Notes under the pieces: generated by a model
What the model was told of the DNA's origin: nothing
What the model saw: the letters and a program-made list of their open reading frames with translations, nothing else
Databases searched by the model: none
In this document: piece after piece, positions 1-8,198 of the stretch
How the letters are laid out: every line of letters begins with the position of its first letter
Numbering within the stretch: position 1 is the first letter of the stretch
Made by a program: the position numbers and the translations under genes
Source of the DNA: Anaerolineae bacterium
GTDB lineage: Bacteria > Chloroflexota > Anaerolineae > J102
Length of the DNA: 28,659 bases
NCBI GenBank assembly: GCA_026985975.1
Contig: JALSPL010000453.1
Location: forward strand, 1-28,659
Direction of reading: 5' to 3'

Positions 1-588
1 AGCCTCTGTGGCGTTAGGCGGCAATAGTACTGTGCCCGGAGCGATAGCGTTTACCCGCACGCTTGGGGCCAGTTCCGCGGCCATCACCCGGGTCAAGGCC
101 ACCAGGCCCGCTTTACTGGCGGCATGATGTGCATAGCCTGGCCATGTCTGGTATGCAGAATGGTCGGTAATGTTCAAGATCACGCCTTCGCCCTGCGCCA
201 GCATGTGCGGCGCGACCGCCTGTGCGCAAAGAAAAGGTCCGGTCAGATTCACATCGATGGCCGCACGCCATTCTTCGTAGCTAATCTCCGTAAAGGGCGA
301 TTTTAGCCAGATAGACGCGTTGTTGATTAGCACATCCAACCGCCCGAAATGCGCCACGATCTGTTCTACTACGGTTTTGGGTTCGGCGGAATGCAGTACA
401 TTCATGGGCAGGGCCAGCACCTGCACCCCCAACGCCTGGATATCGGCCTGGGTCTTTCGCCAGGGTTCGGCGTCATCAAGATAGGTGAATGCGATATTTG
501 CACCGCGTCGGGCCAGATGTAGGGCAACAACCCGCCCCACTCGTTGCGCGGCGCCGGTGATCAAAATGACTCGATGCTCGATATTCAT
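1..588 (-). CDS. Pteridine-reductase-like SDR oxidoreductase (3' part cut by window edge)
   Basis: This is a Rossmann-fold short-chain dehydrogenase, of which 196 codons are visible; the C-terminus lies beyond base 1. The N-terminal nucleotide-binding motif reads TGAAQRVG (residues 11-18). An Arg in this TGxxxRxG position is typical of pteridine reductase (PTR1/FolM-like) SDRs, which prefer NADPH. NNAS follows near residue 92, with DVNLTGPF and an NAIAPGTV segment further on. The catalytic segment is unusual: the Tyr expected four residues before the active-site Lys (codon 112-114) is His (codon 124-126). An Asp in the NITDHS segment sits where PTR1 has its catalytic Asp. The ATG at 588 overlaps the stop of the upstream amidohydrolase as ATGA, so the two are probably translationally coupled. 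The substrate is unknown; it could be a pterin or another carbonyl. The family call is firm, the subfamily moderate. Confidence 0.85.
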   Translation of the reverse strand, partial: MNIEHRVILITGAAQRVGRVVALHLARRGANIAFTYLDDAEPWRKTQADIQALGVQVLALPMNVLHSAEPKTVVEQIVAHFGRLDVLINNASIWLKSPFTEISYEEWRAAIDVNLTGPFLCAQAVAPHMLAQGEGVILNITDHSAYQTWPGYAHHAASKAGLVALTRVMAAELAPSVRVNAIAPGTVLLPPNATEA

Positions 589-1934
589 GCAAACTCCTTT
601 TGTAGTCCGGATCGTCGCATCAACGCCCGCGCCGCACGTCTGCATTCCGTTAGCAGCGCCAATTCATCTAGCATAACGACGCGCCCTGCATCCAACAGAA
701 TGCGCCCATCCACGATGACTGTATGCACATCTGGGCCGTTACAATTGTAGACGATGGCGCTGGCGGGATGATGCACCGGCATGATGCGAGGCGTGTTCAG
801 ATCGATGATGGTGAGATCAGCCTTGAAGCCAGGACGCAACTGCCCGATGTCTGAGCGATTCATCACCCGGGCCCCCGCCGTTGTGGCCATGCGCAGGATA
901 TTGGCGGGCAGCAGCGCAGTGGCGTCACCACTGCCTACCTTTGCCAGCAGAATCGCTATCTTCATCGTTTCCAACAAATCCTGAGAATTATGCGAGGCTG
1001 CTCCATCCGTACCCAGAGCCACGGCAATCCCTTTTTGCAGAATCGCAGGAACCGGCGCAATGCCTGAGGCCAGATACATGTTGCTAGTAGGGCAATGCAC
1101 CACGGTCGCATCAGCTGCGGCCATAAGATCGATTTCAGCTTCGCTGACATACACGCAATGCACCAATTGCATATCGGGCCCCAGCGCTTCCAGGCTGGCC
1201 AGCCATTCAATGTGTCGCAAGCCGTTTCGTTGCCGCATCAGCTCGATTTCGGTCTGGGCCTCGGCCACATGAATATGGGTGGGAAGCCCCCGGCTGCGGG
1301 CCCACGCTACGGTGCGGCGCATGGTGGCGTCTGAACAGCGCCAGGGAGCCATGGGGCCGTTGGCCACAGTGATGCGCCCCTCGCCAGCGCCTTGCCAGCG
1401 CCGGTGCAGCCGCGTCAGCTCTGCCAGGATGGCGTCAGGCTTTTCTGCACCGTCCCCCATATCCACCCAGGCCCGGGCCAATTGAAAACGCAGCCCCAAT
1501 TGCTCCGCCGCAGCCAGCGCCGCGTCAGCGAATGTGGGAGATGGCAATTTATGATGCTGGGCCACCGCCGTAACGCCGCTTTTCAGATTCTCCACCAGCC
1601 CTAGCAGACTGGCCAGACGCATATCTTCTGGCGTCATCGCCGCTTGCAAAGGCCACATCACCTCCTGTAGCCATTGTAACAAGGACTTGTCATCGCCCAG
1701 GCCGCGCATAAATGTTTGGGATAGATGTGTGTGTGCATTGACCAGACCGGGCAGCACTGCCATATTTTTGGCGTCGATAATGCGAGATGCTTTCGTGCGC
1801 ATGACTTTTGGCGGTGCGTCCGGCCCCAACGCTGAAATCTTGTCATCAGTCAGCAGCACCCATCCTGGCCAATGAACTGTCCCCGCCAGATCCATAGTGA
1901 TGACAGCGCCGTTTTCAATGAGGATTGTTGTCAT
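585..1934 (-). CDS. Amidohydrolase, ATZ/TRZ / SAH-guanine deaminase superfamily (copy 1)
   Basis: This 449-residue protein is a cytosolic metal-dependent hydrolase of the amidohydrolase superfamily that deaminates or dechlorinates N-heterocycles (AtzA/TrzN, MtaD/SAH deaminase, 8-oxoguanine deaminase, SsnA). The expected ligands are all present: H68 and H70 in NAHTHL, H222 and catalytic E225 in HIHVAEA, H259 in LVHCV, H280 in VVHCPTSN and D310 in LGTDG. The C-terminus returns to the small beta domain (GFKADLTIID, VIVDGRILLD). Length is normal for the family. Its ATG overlaps the E2 stop as ATGA, and its stop overlaps the next SDR start. It is one of two divergent amidohydrolases in the window; this copy keeps all canonical residues. 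Deamination of a purine, pterin or similar ring is plausible from the neighbours, but the substrate cannot be read from the sequence. Confidence 0.92.
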   Translation of the reverse strand: MTTILIENGAVITMDLAGTVHWPGWVLLTDDKISALGPDAPPKVMRTKASRIIDAKNMAVLPGLVNAHTHLSQTFMRGLGDDKSLLQWLQEVMWPLQAAMTPEDMRLASLLGLVENLKSGVTAVAQHHKLPSPTFADAALAAAEQLGLRFQLARAWVDMGDGAEKPDAILAELTRLHRRWQGAGEGRITVANGPMAPWRCSDATMRRTVAWARSRGLPTHIHVAEAQTEIELMRQRNGLRHIEWLASLEALGPDMQLVHCVYVSEAEIDLMAAADATVVHCPTSNMYLASGIAPVPAILQKGIAVALGTDGAASHNSQDLLETMKIAILLAKVGSGDATALLPANILRMATTAGARVMNRSDIGQLRPGFKADLTIIDLNTPRIMPVHHPASAIVYNCNGPDVHTVIVDGRILLDAGRVVMLDELALLTECRRAARALMRRSGLQKEFA

Positions 1935-3214
1935 AATCGTATCATCAGCGCAAAGGGCCGTTCGATGAGTTGCTTCACTTGTTGTAAGAACTGGGCCGCG
2001 GGGCCCCCATCTATCAGACGATGGTCGAAACTCAGACTCAAAGTCATCATCTTACGAAAAGCCAGTCCGCCTGCTTGCTCGACAGGGCGGGAAATGATGC
2101 GTCCTACGCCCAAAATGGCTGCCTGAGGCTGGTTGATGATGGGGGTGAACCCATCGATCTCATACATGCCCAGGTTAGTGAGCGTGAATGTAGCAGCGCT
2201 AAAATCATCGGGGGGGCTTTCTCCTGCCTGCGCCCGAGCGATGAGCGCATCCATCGTTTGCTGGATGGCAGAAATATCGAGCTGATCTGCGTTGTGAATC
2301 ACCGGCGTAACCAATCCCCGCTTCGTGTCCACTGCCATTGCGATGTTGATAGCTTCGTAGACGCGGATTTCATCATCCAGTAGACAGGCGTTGAGCGCAG
2401 GACGCTCCCGCAGGACCCGGGCCAGGATAGCGATGAGCAGGGCATTGTAGGAGATTTTGCTTGCGTTTGCCCGTTCTAGATTGATCTGCGTCCGCGCCGC
2501 TACCAGTGATGTTGCATCTGCTTCGGTGTGCAAAGTCACGTGCGGGGCGGAAGATACACTTTCGCGCATACGTCGGGCAATGACTGCGCGCACACCTGTT
2601 AGTGGCGTGATGCTGGCGTAGCGCGGGCGAGGCGCTGATGATGCTTGATCAGATGCAGACGCAGCCGCCAGCGCCCGTCGCGCCGCAGCCAGCACATCCG
2701 CGCGCATGATGCGCCCGCGCGGACCGCTGCCCGGAACATGCGTCAAATCCAGGCCCAGATCTGATGCCAGATTTCTGGCCAGGGGCGATGCCTGCGGCTT
2801 GCGTTCTGGCGATGCAGAAGGTGATTGAGTCACGCTTGTTGCGTCCACCACGTCCTGCAACTGCACTCTGCCATCTGGCCCCCGTCCTGCCAGTTGTCGC
2901 CAATCCACCCCCAGTTCCCGGGCCCGACTTTTGGCGGCAGGCGTCGCCAGGGGCGTCTTTGCTTGAGGCTGACCTTCTTGCAGCAGCAACGCTACTGATT
3001 CGCCGCAAGCCACGGTCGCGCCTGCCGGAGCCAGGATTTCAGCCAAAATGCCATCGGCAGGCGATTCATAGTCCATCACAGCCTTTTCGCTTTCGAAGAT
3101 GAACAGAATTTCGCCTGCGTGTACGCGTTCGCCCGGCTGTTTGCGCCATTCGACTACCACGCCTTCGGTCATGGTCAAGCCCAGTTTGGGCATCAAGATT
3201 TCCATAGCGTTCAT
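1931..3214 (-). CDS. Dihydrolipoamide acyltransferase (E2) of a 2-oxoacid/acetoin dehydrogenase complex
   Basis: This 427-residue E2 core protein transfers the acyl group made by E1 from lipoyl-lysine to CoA. An N-terminal lipoyl domain (about 4-80) carries the lipoylated K44 in ESEKAVMD. Two peripheral-subunit-binding-like segments follow, about 91-125 (GRGPDGRVQLQDV) and 142-175 (GSGPRGRIMRADV), separated by Ala/Pro/Ser linkers. The catalytic domain runs from about 205 to the end, with the active-site SFDHRLIDGG (H398, D402). Two such binding segments are more than most E2s have. The first ATG (3214) overlaps the UbiD stop as ATGA. The ATG at 3205 gives the classic start MEILMPKLG and has AGGA eight bases upstream, so it is an equally good start. 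Its likely E1 partners lie about 9 kb upstream at 12358-14318. No E3 (lipoamide dehydrogenase) is seen. Confidence 0.93.
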   Translation of the reverse strand: MNAMEILMPKLGLTMTEGVVVEWRKQPGERVHAGEILFIFESEKAVMDYESPADGILAEILAPAGATVACGESVALLLQEGQPQAKTPLATPAAKSRARELGVDWRQLAGRGPDGRVQLQDVVDATSVTQSPSASPERKPQASPLARNLASDLGLDLTHVPGSGPRGRIMRADVLAAARRALAAASASDQASSAPRPRYASITPLTGVRAVIARRMRESVSSAPHVTLHTEADATSLVAARTQINLERANASKISYNALLIAILARVLRERPALNACLLDDEIRVYEAINIAMAVDTKRGLVTPVIHNADQLDISAIQQTMDALIARAQAGESPPDDFSAATFTLTNLGMYEIDGFTPIINQPQAAILGVGRIISRPVEQAGGLAFRKMMTLSLSFDHRLIDGGPAAQFLQQVKQLIERPFALMIRL

Positions 3215-4557
3215 CCTGACAAATACTTACTCAGATTCACAGATGGATAGGCAACTCGATCGCCGTACTCTCGGCGCTCGCGTTTATAAGTGGCGTCGAC
3301 GCCTAGCTTGGGACCGACCCCGCGCTCATGGGCTACCGGGTCCATCTCATGCCCTTGTGCGTCAGACACGATGAAAACATCCCGCGTCCAATCTACCCGA
3401 TGGGTCAAGGCCCAGTGAATGTCGGCGGGATCATAGATATCGATATCCATATCCACCACAATCACATTGCGGATATTGATGTGCGCCGTCATAGCGGCCA
3501 TTGCCAGATTTTTGGGCTGACCGGGATTGTCGCGTTCAATCTGGATAATAGCCAGAAAGCCGTTGCCATATGGCGGAATGTGGACATGGGCCTGGGGATT
3601 GAGATGACGTACAAAACGCCGCAGTAAAGGCTCGCGCGGCAACACATTGCCCAGATAGATATGTTCATACCAGCCGGGAATAATGGTTTGAAAGATGGGA
3701 TTATCGCACCAGTTGATGGCGGTAACCTCGAAGGTTGGGCTGTTCCATAGTTCGCCGTAGTAACCATGAAACTCGGCCAGCGGGCCTTCATACTGGCGTT
3801 GGGCAGGGTGAACAAAGCCCTCGATGACGATTTCGGCGGATGCGGGAATGTCCACATCTACGGTGACGCCGGACGTCACCGGCACGCCAGCGCCGCGAAT
3901 AGCCCCGGCAACCGTCAGCTCATCGACTTCGGTTTTCACGCCCGCTGCAATCATAATAGCCGGGTCCAGACCGATGGCAATGGCGATAGGAAAGGGGGCG
4001 TCGGGCTGTGGACGGCTAGCCATGAACCGCCGCACATGTCGCCACTCGTTGACATTAAACCCAAACAGCCGCGGCCCCATGCGCAGCATGCGATTATAGG
4101 AGAGGTTACCCCGTCCACTCACCGGATCTTTGCTAATAATGACGCCGCCAGTAATGAATGCACCGCCATCACCTCGGGAATGGGTGGGCAAGGGTAGATG
4201 CATGGCGTCGGCATCTTCGTTGGTGTGGATGTGGTCTTGCCACGCCGCGGTTTGCTGTCGCACAGGCGGGATTCCATTGGCGGGATCAAGCACCCGTTCC
4301 ATTACTGAGATGACCTCATCTTCGGCGCAGCCCAGGGCCAGGGCTGCAGTAGTGGGATCGGTGATGGCATTGGTGAAGATGGGCCAGTCGCTGCCCCGCG
4401 CATTTTGGAAAAGAGGAGCGGGCCCGCGGACGCGGGCCAGCGTGGCGGCCACATCGGCCAGTTCATGGGTTAAGCTCACTTCGGTATTGATGCGGGCCAG
4501 ACGGCCACGGGATTCGAGCACCTGGAGATAGCTGCGGAGATCGTGGATAGGAGACAT
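3211..4557 (-). CDS. UbiD-family prenylated-FMN decarboxylase
   Basis: This 448-residue protein is of the UbiD/Fdc1 family, which reversibly decarboxylates unsaturated or aromatic carboxylic acids using prenylated FMN made by UbiX. The catalytic Arg-Glu-Glu set is recognisable: R156 in NLSYNRM, and E257 and E262 in EGPLAE, with the same five-residue Glu spacing as E277/E282 of Fdc1. Other family blocks are GHEMDP near the C-terminus and AEIVIEGFV just before the Glu motif. The frame stays open to 4650 inside the hydantoinase gene, but the family N-terminus (MSPIHDLRSYLQ) fits the ATG at 4557, four bases after the hydantoinase stop. It is embedded between hydantoinase and E2 genes, which suggests decarboxylation of an intermediate. 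No ubiX homologue is in the window. The family is firm; the substrate is unknown. Confidence 0.9.
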   Translation of the reverse strand: MSPIHDLRSYLQVLESRGRLARINTEVSLTHELADVAATLARVRGPAPLFQNARGSDWPIFTNAITDPTTAALALGCAEDEVISVMERVLDPANGIPPVRQQTAAWQDHIHTNEDADAMHLPLPTHSRGDGGAFITGGVIISKDPVSGRGNLSYNRMLRMGPRLFGFNVNEWRHVRRFMASRPQPDAPFPIAIAIGLDPAIMIAAGVKTEVDELTVAGAIRGAGVPVTSGVTVDVDIPASAEIVIEGFVHPAQRQYEGPLAEFHGYYGELWNSPTFEVTAINWCDNPIFQTIIPGWYEHIYLGNVLPREPLLRRFVRHLNPQAHVHIPPYGNGFLAIIQIERDNPGQPKNLAMAAMTAHINIRNVIVVDMDIDIYDPADIHWALTHRVDWTRDVFIVSDAQGHEMDPVAHERGVGPKLGVDATYKRERREYGDRVAYPSVNLSKYLSG

Positions 4558-4561
4558 GAAA

Positions 4562-5956
4562 TTATGCGTGGGAAAATAAAGCGTGGGGTGAAAGAGAGTC
4601 GTAACGACGAGAAACAAAGCGCCCGCGACCCGCCTTAGCCAAAAATTCACCGTCCTGCACTATGATTTCGCCCCGGTTAATGGTAACACGCGGCCATCCC
4701 TGCAATTCGAGGCCCTCGAAGGGCGTCCAATCCACATTTTCGTGCAAAAAGTCGGTGGAGAGCGTGACCCGACGCTCGGGATCGAAAATAACCAGGTCCG
4801 CATCGTAGCCGATGGCAATATCCCCTTTGCGATTCAATCCGGCCAGACGGGCCGGGGCTGCGCTGCATAGTTCCACCCAGCGATTGAGGGAGAAAACACC
4901 CCGCACCACGCCCTGATACACGCCTGCCAGCCTCATCTCAATGGCGGGAACGCCGCCCGGGATTTTGCTGAAATCATCCTGACCGCGGGCTTTCTGCGCC
5001 CGGGTGAAGGGACAATGATCTGTAGTGACCAGTTGTAGATCGTTGCGGGCCAACGCTAGCCACAAAGCATCCTGATCCTTCTGTGGTCGCAGCGGCGGCG
5101 CACACACTGGCAACGTTCCCTCCACGCCTGGCGTATCATAAGCGTCTTCTGTGAGAAAGAGGTATTGGGGACAGGTCTCGCCGCTGATGGGCCAGCCCGC
5201 GGCCCGCGCCGCGCTGATGCGTTCTACAACTGAATGGCACGAAACATGGAAAATGTGCAACGGAGTTTTTATGTAATTGGCTATATCAATGGCCCTGCCC
5301 GCGGCTTCTCCCTCCAGGGCAGCGGGGCGGCTACGGGGATGCCAGTGGGGTGAGGTGCGGCCAGCCGCCAAGTTGCGGCGAACAAGAGTAGTGATTACGT
5401 CCCAATTTTCTGCGTGGATAACTGGCCAGCCCCCGGCATCCCGCACAGCTTCCATGGCCTGCATCAATTGACCATCGTACAATCGAAAATCGTAGGCCAT
5501 GTAGAGCTTGAAGCTGCCGCATCCCATATTGTACGCCGCGGGCGCCTCATCCAGTCGGGACATTTGCGCCGGGCCCAGAGTCATGTGCAACCCATAGTCG
5601 ATGACGACGCGCGGATCAGCTTCTGCTCGGCGTTTGGCCAGGGCTTGCAACAGGGACTCGTCTGGCTCAGGCTCCACGAAATCAATAATGGCGGTCGTGC
5701 CGCCGAAGGCAGCGGCTCGGGTGCCGGTGAAGAAATCATCGGCCGAAATCAGATCTTCGCCCAGGGGCATTTGCATGTGCACATGGATATCTACGCCACC
5801 AGGGATGACATAGCACCCGCGAGCATCCAGTTCTAGAGCGCCGTGCAAATCGTCGGCAATGGCGGCAATGCGCCCTTCTCGAACGCCAATATCCGCGGCA
5901 TATCTGGCGGATGCGGTAACGACAAGGCCGTTTTTGATGACAAGGTCATAGGTCAT
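4562..5956 (-). CDS. hyuA: D-hydantoinase / dihydropyrimidinase
   Basis: This 464-residue cyclic amidohydrolase opens hydantoin or dihydropyrimidine rings to N-carbamoyl amino acids. The binuclear metal site is complete and at textbook positions: H58 and H60 (DIHVHM), carboxylatable K150 (GSFKLYMAYD), H181 (VIHAEN), H237 (HVSCHS) and D313 (TTDHCPF). The C-terminal beta-sandwich segment (GYDADLVIFDP) is present. I chose the ATG at 5956 rather than the GTG at 5971 because a GAGAAG Shine-Dalgarno sits seven bases upstream and MTYDLVIKNG is the normal family start. It overlaps the aldolase end by 11 bases. In E. coli, hyuA lies with ygeW, ygeX and ygeY; homologues of two of those are further upstream here. 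The carbamoylated product could feed the YgeY-type hydrolase and the YgeW-type carbamoyltransferase. Confidence 0.93.
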   Translation of the reverse strand: MTYDLVIKNGLVVTASARYAADIGVREGRIAAIADDLHGALELDARGCYVIPGGVDIHVHMQMPLGEDLISADDFFTGTRAAAFGGTTAIIDFVEPEPDESLLQALAKRRAEADPRVVIDYGLHMTLGPAQMSRLDEAPAAYNMGCGSFKLYMAYDFRLYDGQLMQAMEAVRDAGGWPVIHAENWDVITTLVRRNLAAGRTSPHWHPRSRPAALEGEAAGRAIDIANYIKTPLHIFHVSCHSVVERISAARAAGWPISGETCPQYLFLTEDAYDTPGVEGTLPVCAPPLRPQKDQDALWLALARNDLQLVTTDHCPFTRAQKARGQDDFSKIPGGVPAIEMRLAGVYQGVVRGVFSLNRWVELCSAAPARLAGLNRKGDIAIGYDADLVIFDPERRVTLSTDFLHENVDWTPFEGLELQGWPRVTINRGEIIVQDGEFLAKAGRGRFVSRRYDSLSPHALFSHA

Positions 5957-6719
5957 GACTGATCTTCTCACAATTCGATGGTTTGAGCAAGGGATGTATA
6001 ATCTGCGCCAACGATCTTGTCATGGTTGTCGGGATTTCGGCCTGCCAGATGTTGCGTCCGATGACTGCGCCGCTGGCCCCGGCCTGTATTGCCATCCTCA
6101 CCTTGTTCAGCGTCCTTGCCGGATCAGGATGATGGGGACCGCCCAGCACAAGCACCGGAACGAAGCATGTCTCGATCACCCGTTCAAAGCCATCTACATA
6201 GGGGATTTTCACCCAGTCTGCGCCCAGCTCGGCGGCGATCCGAGCGCAGAGGGCGATGGCGTTCGTGGTGCGCAATTCGGGCGGGCTGTCGAAACCACCG
6301 GGAACCATCTCAGCCATAACTGGCAGGTCCCAAGAGTGAGCCTGACGGATAACCCGGGCCAAGGTCTTAATCGTAGCTTGTTCATGCCCTGTGCCGGGAA
6401 ATGCGGTAACGCACATAGCGTCGACGCCCAAGCGCAACGCATCCGCCACCCCGTAGAACTGAGCGCCCGGCCCATCCATGGTCCCCAGCGTTGTGCCAGC
6501 GCCATCGCTGCGCAGGATAAGCCCCACATCTGCGAGCAGGCCTGCGAAACGGGTGATGGTTCCGAAGCTAGCCATTACCGCGTCTACACCGCCTGCGATA
6601 ATGTTAGGCAGCATGTGTTCCAGGGTAGCGATGCCCGCGGGCCCGGATAACATGCCATGTTCAGTGGCGCAGATGAGGGCGTGGCCATCGTTACGGAAAA
6701 TGAGGTTTTTGCGACGCAT
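5946..6719 (-). CDS. DhnA/LsrF-type class I aldolase (copy 1)
   Basis: This 257-residue TIM-barrel lyase belongs to the DhnA-type fructose-bisphosphate aldolase / LsrF family, which forms a Schiff base with a sugar phosphate. The catalytic lysine is K171 in GADWVKIPY. MAEMVPGGF, GVDAVMASFG and the C-terminal phosphate-binding GASGAVIGRNIWQ are other family blocks. The frame is open to 6902 but the family start is MRRKNLIF at 6719, two bases after the stop of the FGGY kinase. That adjacency suggests the kinase makes the phosphosugar this enzyme cleaves. An odd point is residue 20: this copy has TEHG where the paralogue at 25606-26388 has FDHG. Which donor and acceptor it uses cannot be told. 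LsrF-like thiolase activity is an alternative to aldol cleavage. Confidence 0.87.
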   Translation of the reverse strand: MRRKNLIFRNDGHALICATEHGMLSGPAGIATLEHMLPNIIAGGVDAVMASFGTITRFAGLLADVGLILRSDGAGTTLGTMDGPGAQFYGVADALRLGVDAMCVTAFPGTGHEQATIKTLARVIRQAHSWDLPVMAEMVPGGFDSPPELRTTNAIALCARIAAELGADWVKIPYVDGFERVIETCFVPVLVLGGPHHPDPARTLNKVRMAIQAGASGAVIGRNIWQAEIPTTMTRSLAQIIHPLLKPSNCEKISHDL

Positions 6720-6721
6720 AA

Positions 6722-8194
6722 TTATCGATTGCGCTCCAGAAGCTGTTCGTATCGGCTGAACGCGACATCGTAAGTAGATTCCAGCGCCAGGTCGGGTAAA
6801 AGTCGTTGCACGGGTGGGCGTAAATGATCGATAGCATCGGTCAAGGAATCGAAAGCGCCCGCTCCCCATCCGGCCAGGGCGGCCGCACCCAACGCCGCCC
6901 AACTGGGATAATCGGCTAAAACAATGGGGACGCGGGTAACATCAGCTAAAATCTGCGGCCATATCGGGCTCTTGGCCGCGCCGCCTGCAATCCACAGCTC
7001 ATCCACCGGCATTCCTGCACCCCGTAAATCTAGCAATGCCCGCCGCACTGCGAATGCCGTTCCTTCCAAAATGGCCCGGCTCATGTCCGCCCGGGTGTGG
7101 GCCAGCGTCAGGCCTGCAAAAACGCCGCGGGCAGGGCTATCCAGCGGCAGAAAGAGGAGTCCGCGGCTGCCCGGTTCGGTGGCCAGCAAGGACGCATCCA
7201 ACAACGCGAATTGTCGAGAGCGGGGGAGCGGTAGATCGGGATCAGGCGACTGCCACGCCTGGTCCAGCCACCACGTAATAGTCGCTCCAAATCCACCCAG
7301 ATAGCGGGAGGGCGTCCAACGTCCTGGCGCAGCATGAAAATTCAGGTCCATGTCCGGCGGGATAGCCGCCAAATTTGGCTCGTTCGCCACCGCTGTTAGC
7401 ACCCAGGCGGTGCCGGTGGAGAGCATGACGCGGCCTGGGTCCAGCATCCCCATGCCTACGCAGGCGCAGCATTGATCATGACCGCCAGCAATGACGGGCA
7501 GACCCGCAGGCAAGCCAGTCATACGGGCGATTTGAGGGGTGATGCCGCCAACCTGACGTCCGGCCCAGCCCAGAGCCGATTGCGCTCCCAGATTCACCCC
7601 GGCCAGTTGACACAGATCGGGGCTCCATTGTCCCGTGCGTAGGTCCAACAGCACCATCTCCGCGGCTGCGGAAAAATCGGTGGCGAATTCACCTGTAAGA
7701 CGATGGATGCAAAAATCGGCTACGCCCAAATAGCGTTTGGCCACGGCGTGGATGTCGGGGCGGTGGCGTTGCAGCCAGACAATGCTGGGCAGCGGCAGGC
7801 CGGGAAAAGGCCGCCAACCGCTGATCTGACGAATGCGTTCGCTGCGTCCCGTTTCGCGCCACGACGTCACAATATCGGCGCTGCGTTGATCCAGCCACGT
7901 GATCATGGGATAGACAGGGTCTCCCGCATTATCGCAAGGGATAATGGAGCCCGCCTGTGCGGCCAGCGCCAGCCCGATCACCTCGTTGGCGCCCTCGCGC
8001 TGGCTTATCTCCGTCAACGTCGCCACCAGCGCCCGCCACACTACTTCTGCGTCCTGCTCCACCCATCCGGGACGCGGCGTTTGCAATGGGTAAGCGCGAC
8101 TGACTGCAGCCAATTCGCGTCCCGCCAGGTCATAGAGGATGGCTTTGACGGCGTTGGTGCCGATATCGACGCCCAAGAGGATGGAGTCAGGCAT
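6722..8194 (-). CDS. FGGY-family carbohydrate kinase, xylulokinase-like (copy 1)
   Basis: This 490-residue ATP-dependent sugar kinase has the two-domain FGGY fold. The N-terminal phosphate loop is GVDIGTNAVKAILYD (residues 8-22). The substrate loop YPMITWLDQR (about 95-104) is shared with xylulokinases, and the catalytic base is D240 in GGHDQCCA. The ATP-binding C-domain shows STGTAW and the signature IAGGAAKSPIWPQI. Length is usual for XylB. The ATG at 8194 is four bases from the stop of the isomerase-like gene, and the stop is two bases from the aldolase start, giving a tight isomerase-kinase-aldolase run. The GxxGQMH block typical of true XylB is replaced by GLALAAQAG, so D-xylulose may not be the substrate; a related ketose or polyol is possible. 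Confidence 0.9.
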   Translation of the reverse strand: MPDSILLGVDIGTNAVKAILYDLAGRELAAVSRAYPLQTPRPGWVEQDAEVVWRALVATLTEISQREGANEVIGLALAAQAGSIIPCDNAGDPVYPMITWLDQRSADIVTSWRETGRSERIRQISGWRPFPGLPLPSIVWLQRHRPDIHAVAKRYLGVADFCIHRLTGEFATDFSAAAEMVLLDLRTGQWSPDLCQLAGVNLGAQSALGWAGRQVGGITPQIARMTGLPAGLPVIAGGHDQCCACVGMGMLDPGRVMLSTGTAWVLTAVANEPNLAAIPPDMDLNFHAAPGRWTPSRYLGGFGATITWWLDQAWQSPDPDLPLPRSRQFALLDASLLATEPGSRGLLFLPLDSPARGVFAGLTLAHTRADMSRAILEGTAFAVRRALLDLRGAGMPVDELWIAGGAAKSPIWPQILADVTRVPIVLADYPSWAALGAAALAGWGAGAFDSLTDAIDHLRPPVQRLLPDLALESTYDVAFSRYEQLLERNR

Positions 8195-8198
8195 AACG

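Noticed and set aside
4558..4650. 31-residue N-terminal extension of UbiD
   Set aside because: It would overlap the hydantoinase C-terminus; the family alignment begins at the ATG at 4557.
5955..6650. 231-codon plus-strand open frame
   Set aside because: It lies opposite the aldolase gene, whose frame encodes a complete conserved family; the plus-strand translation shows no recognisable domain.
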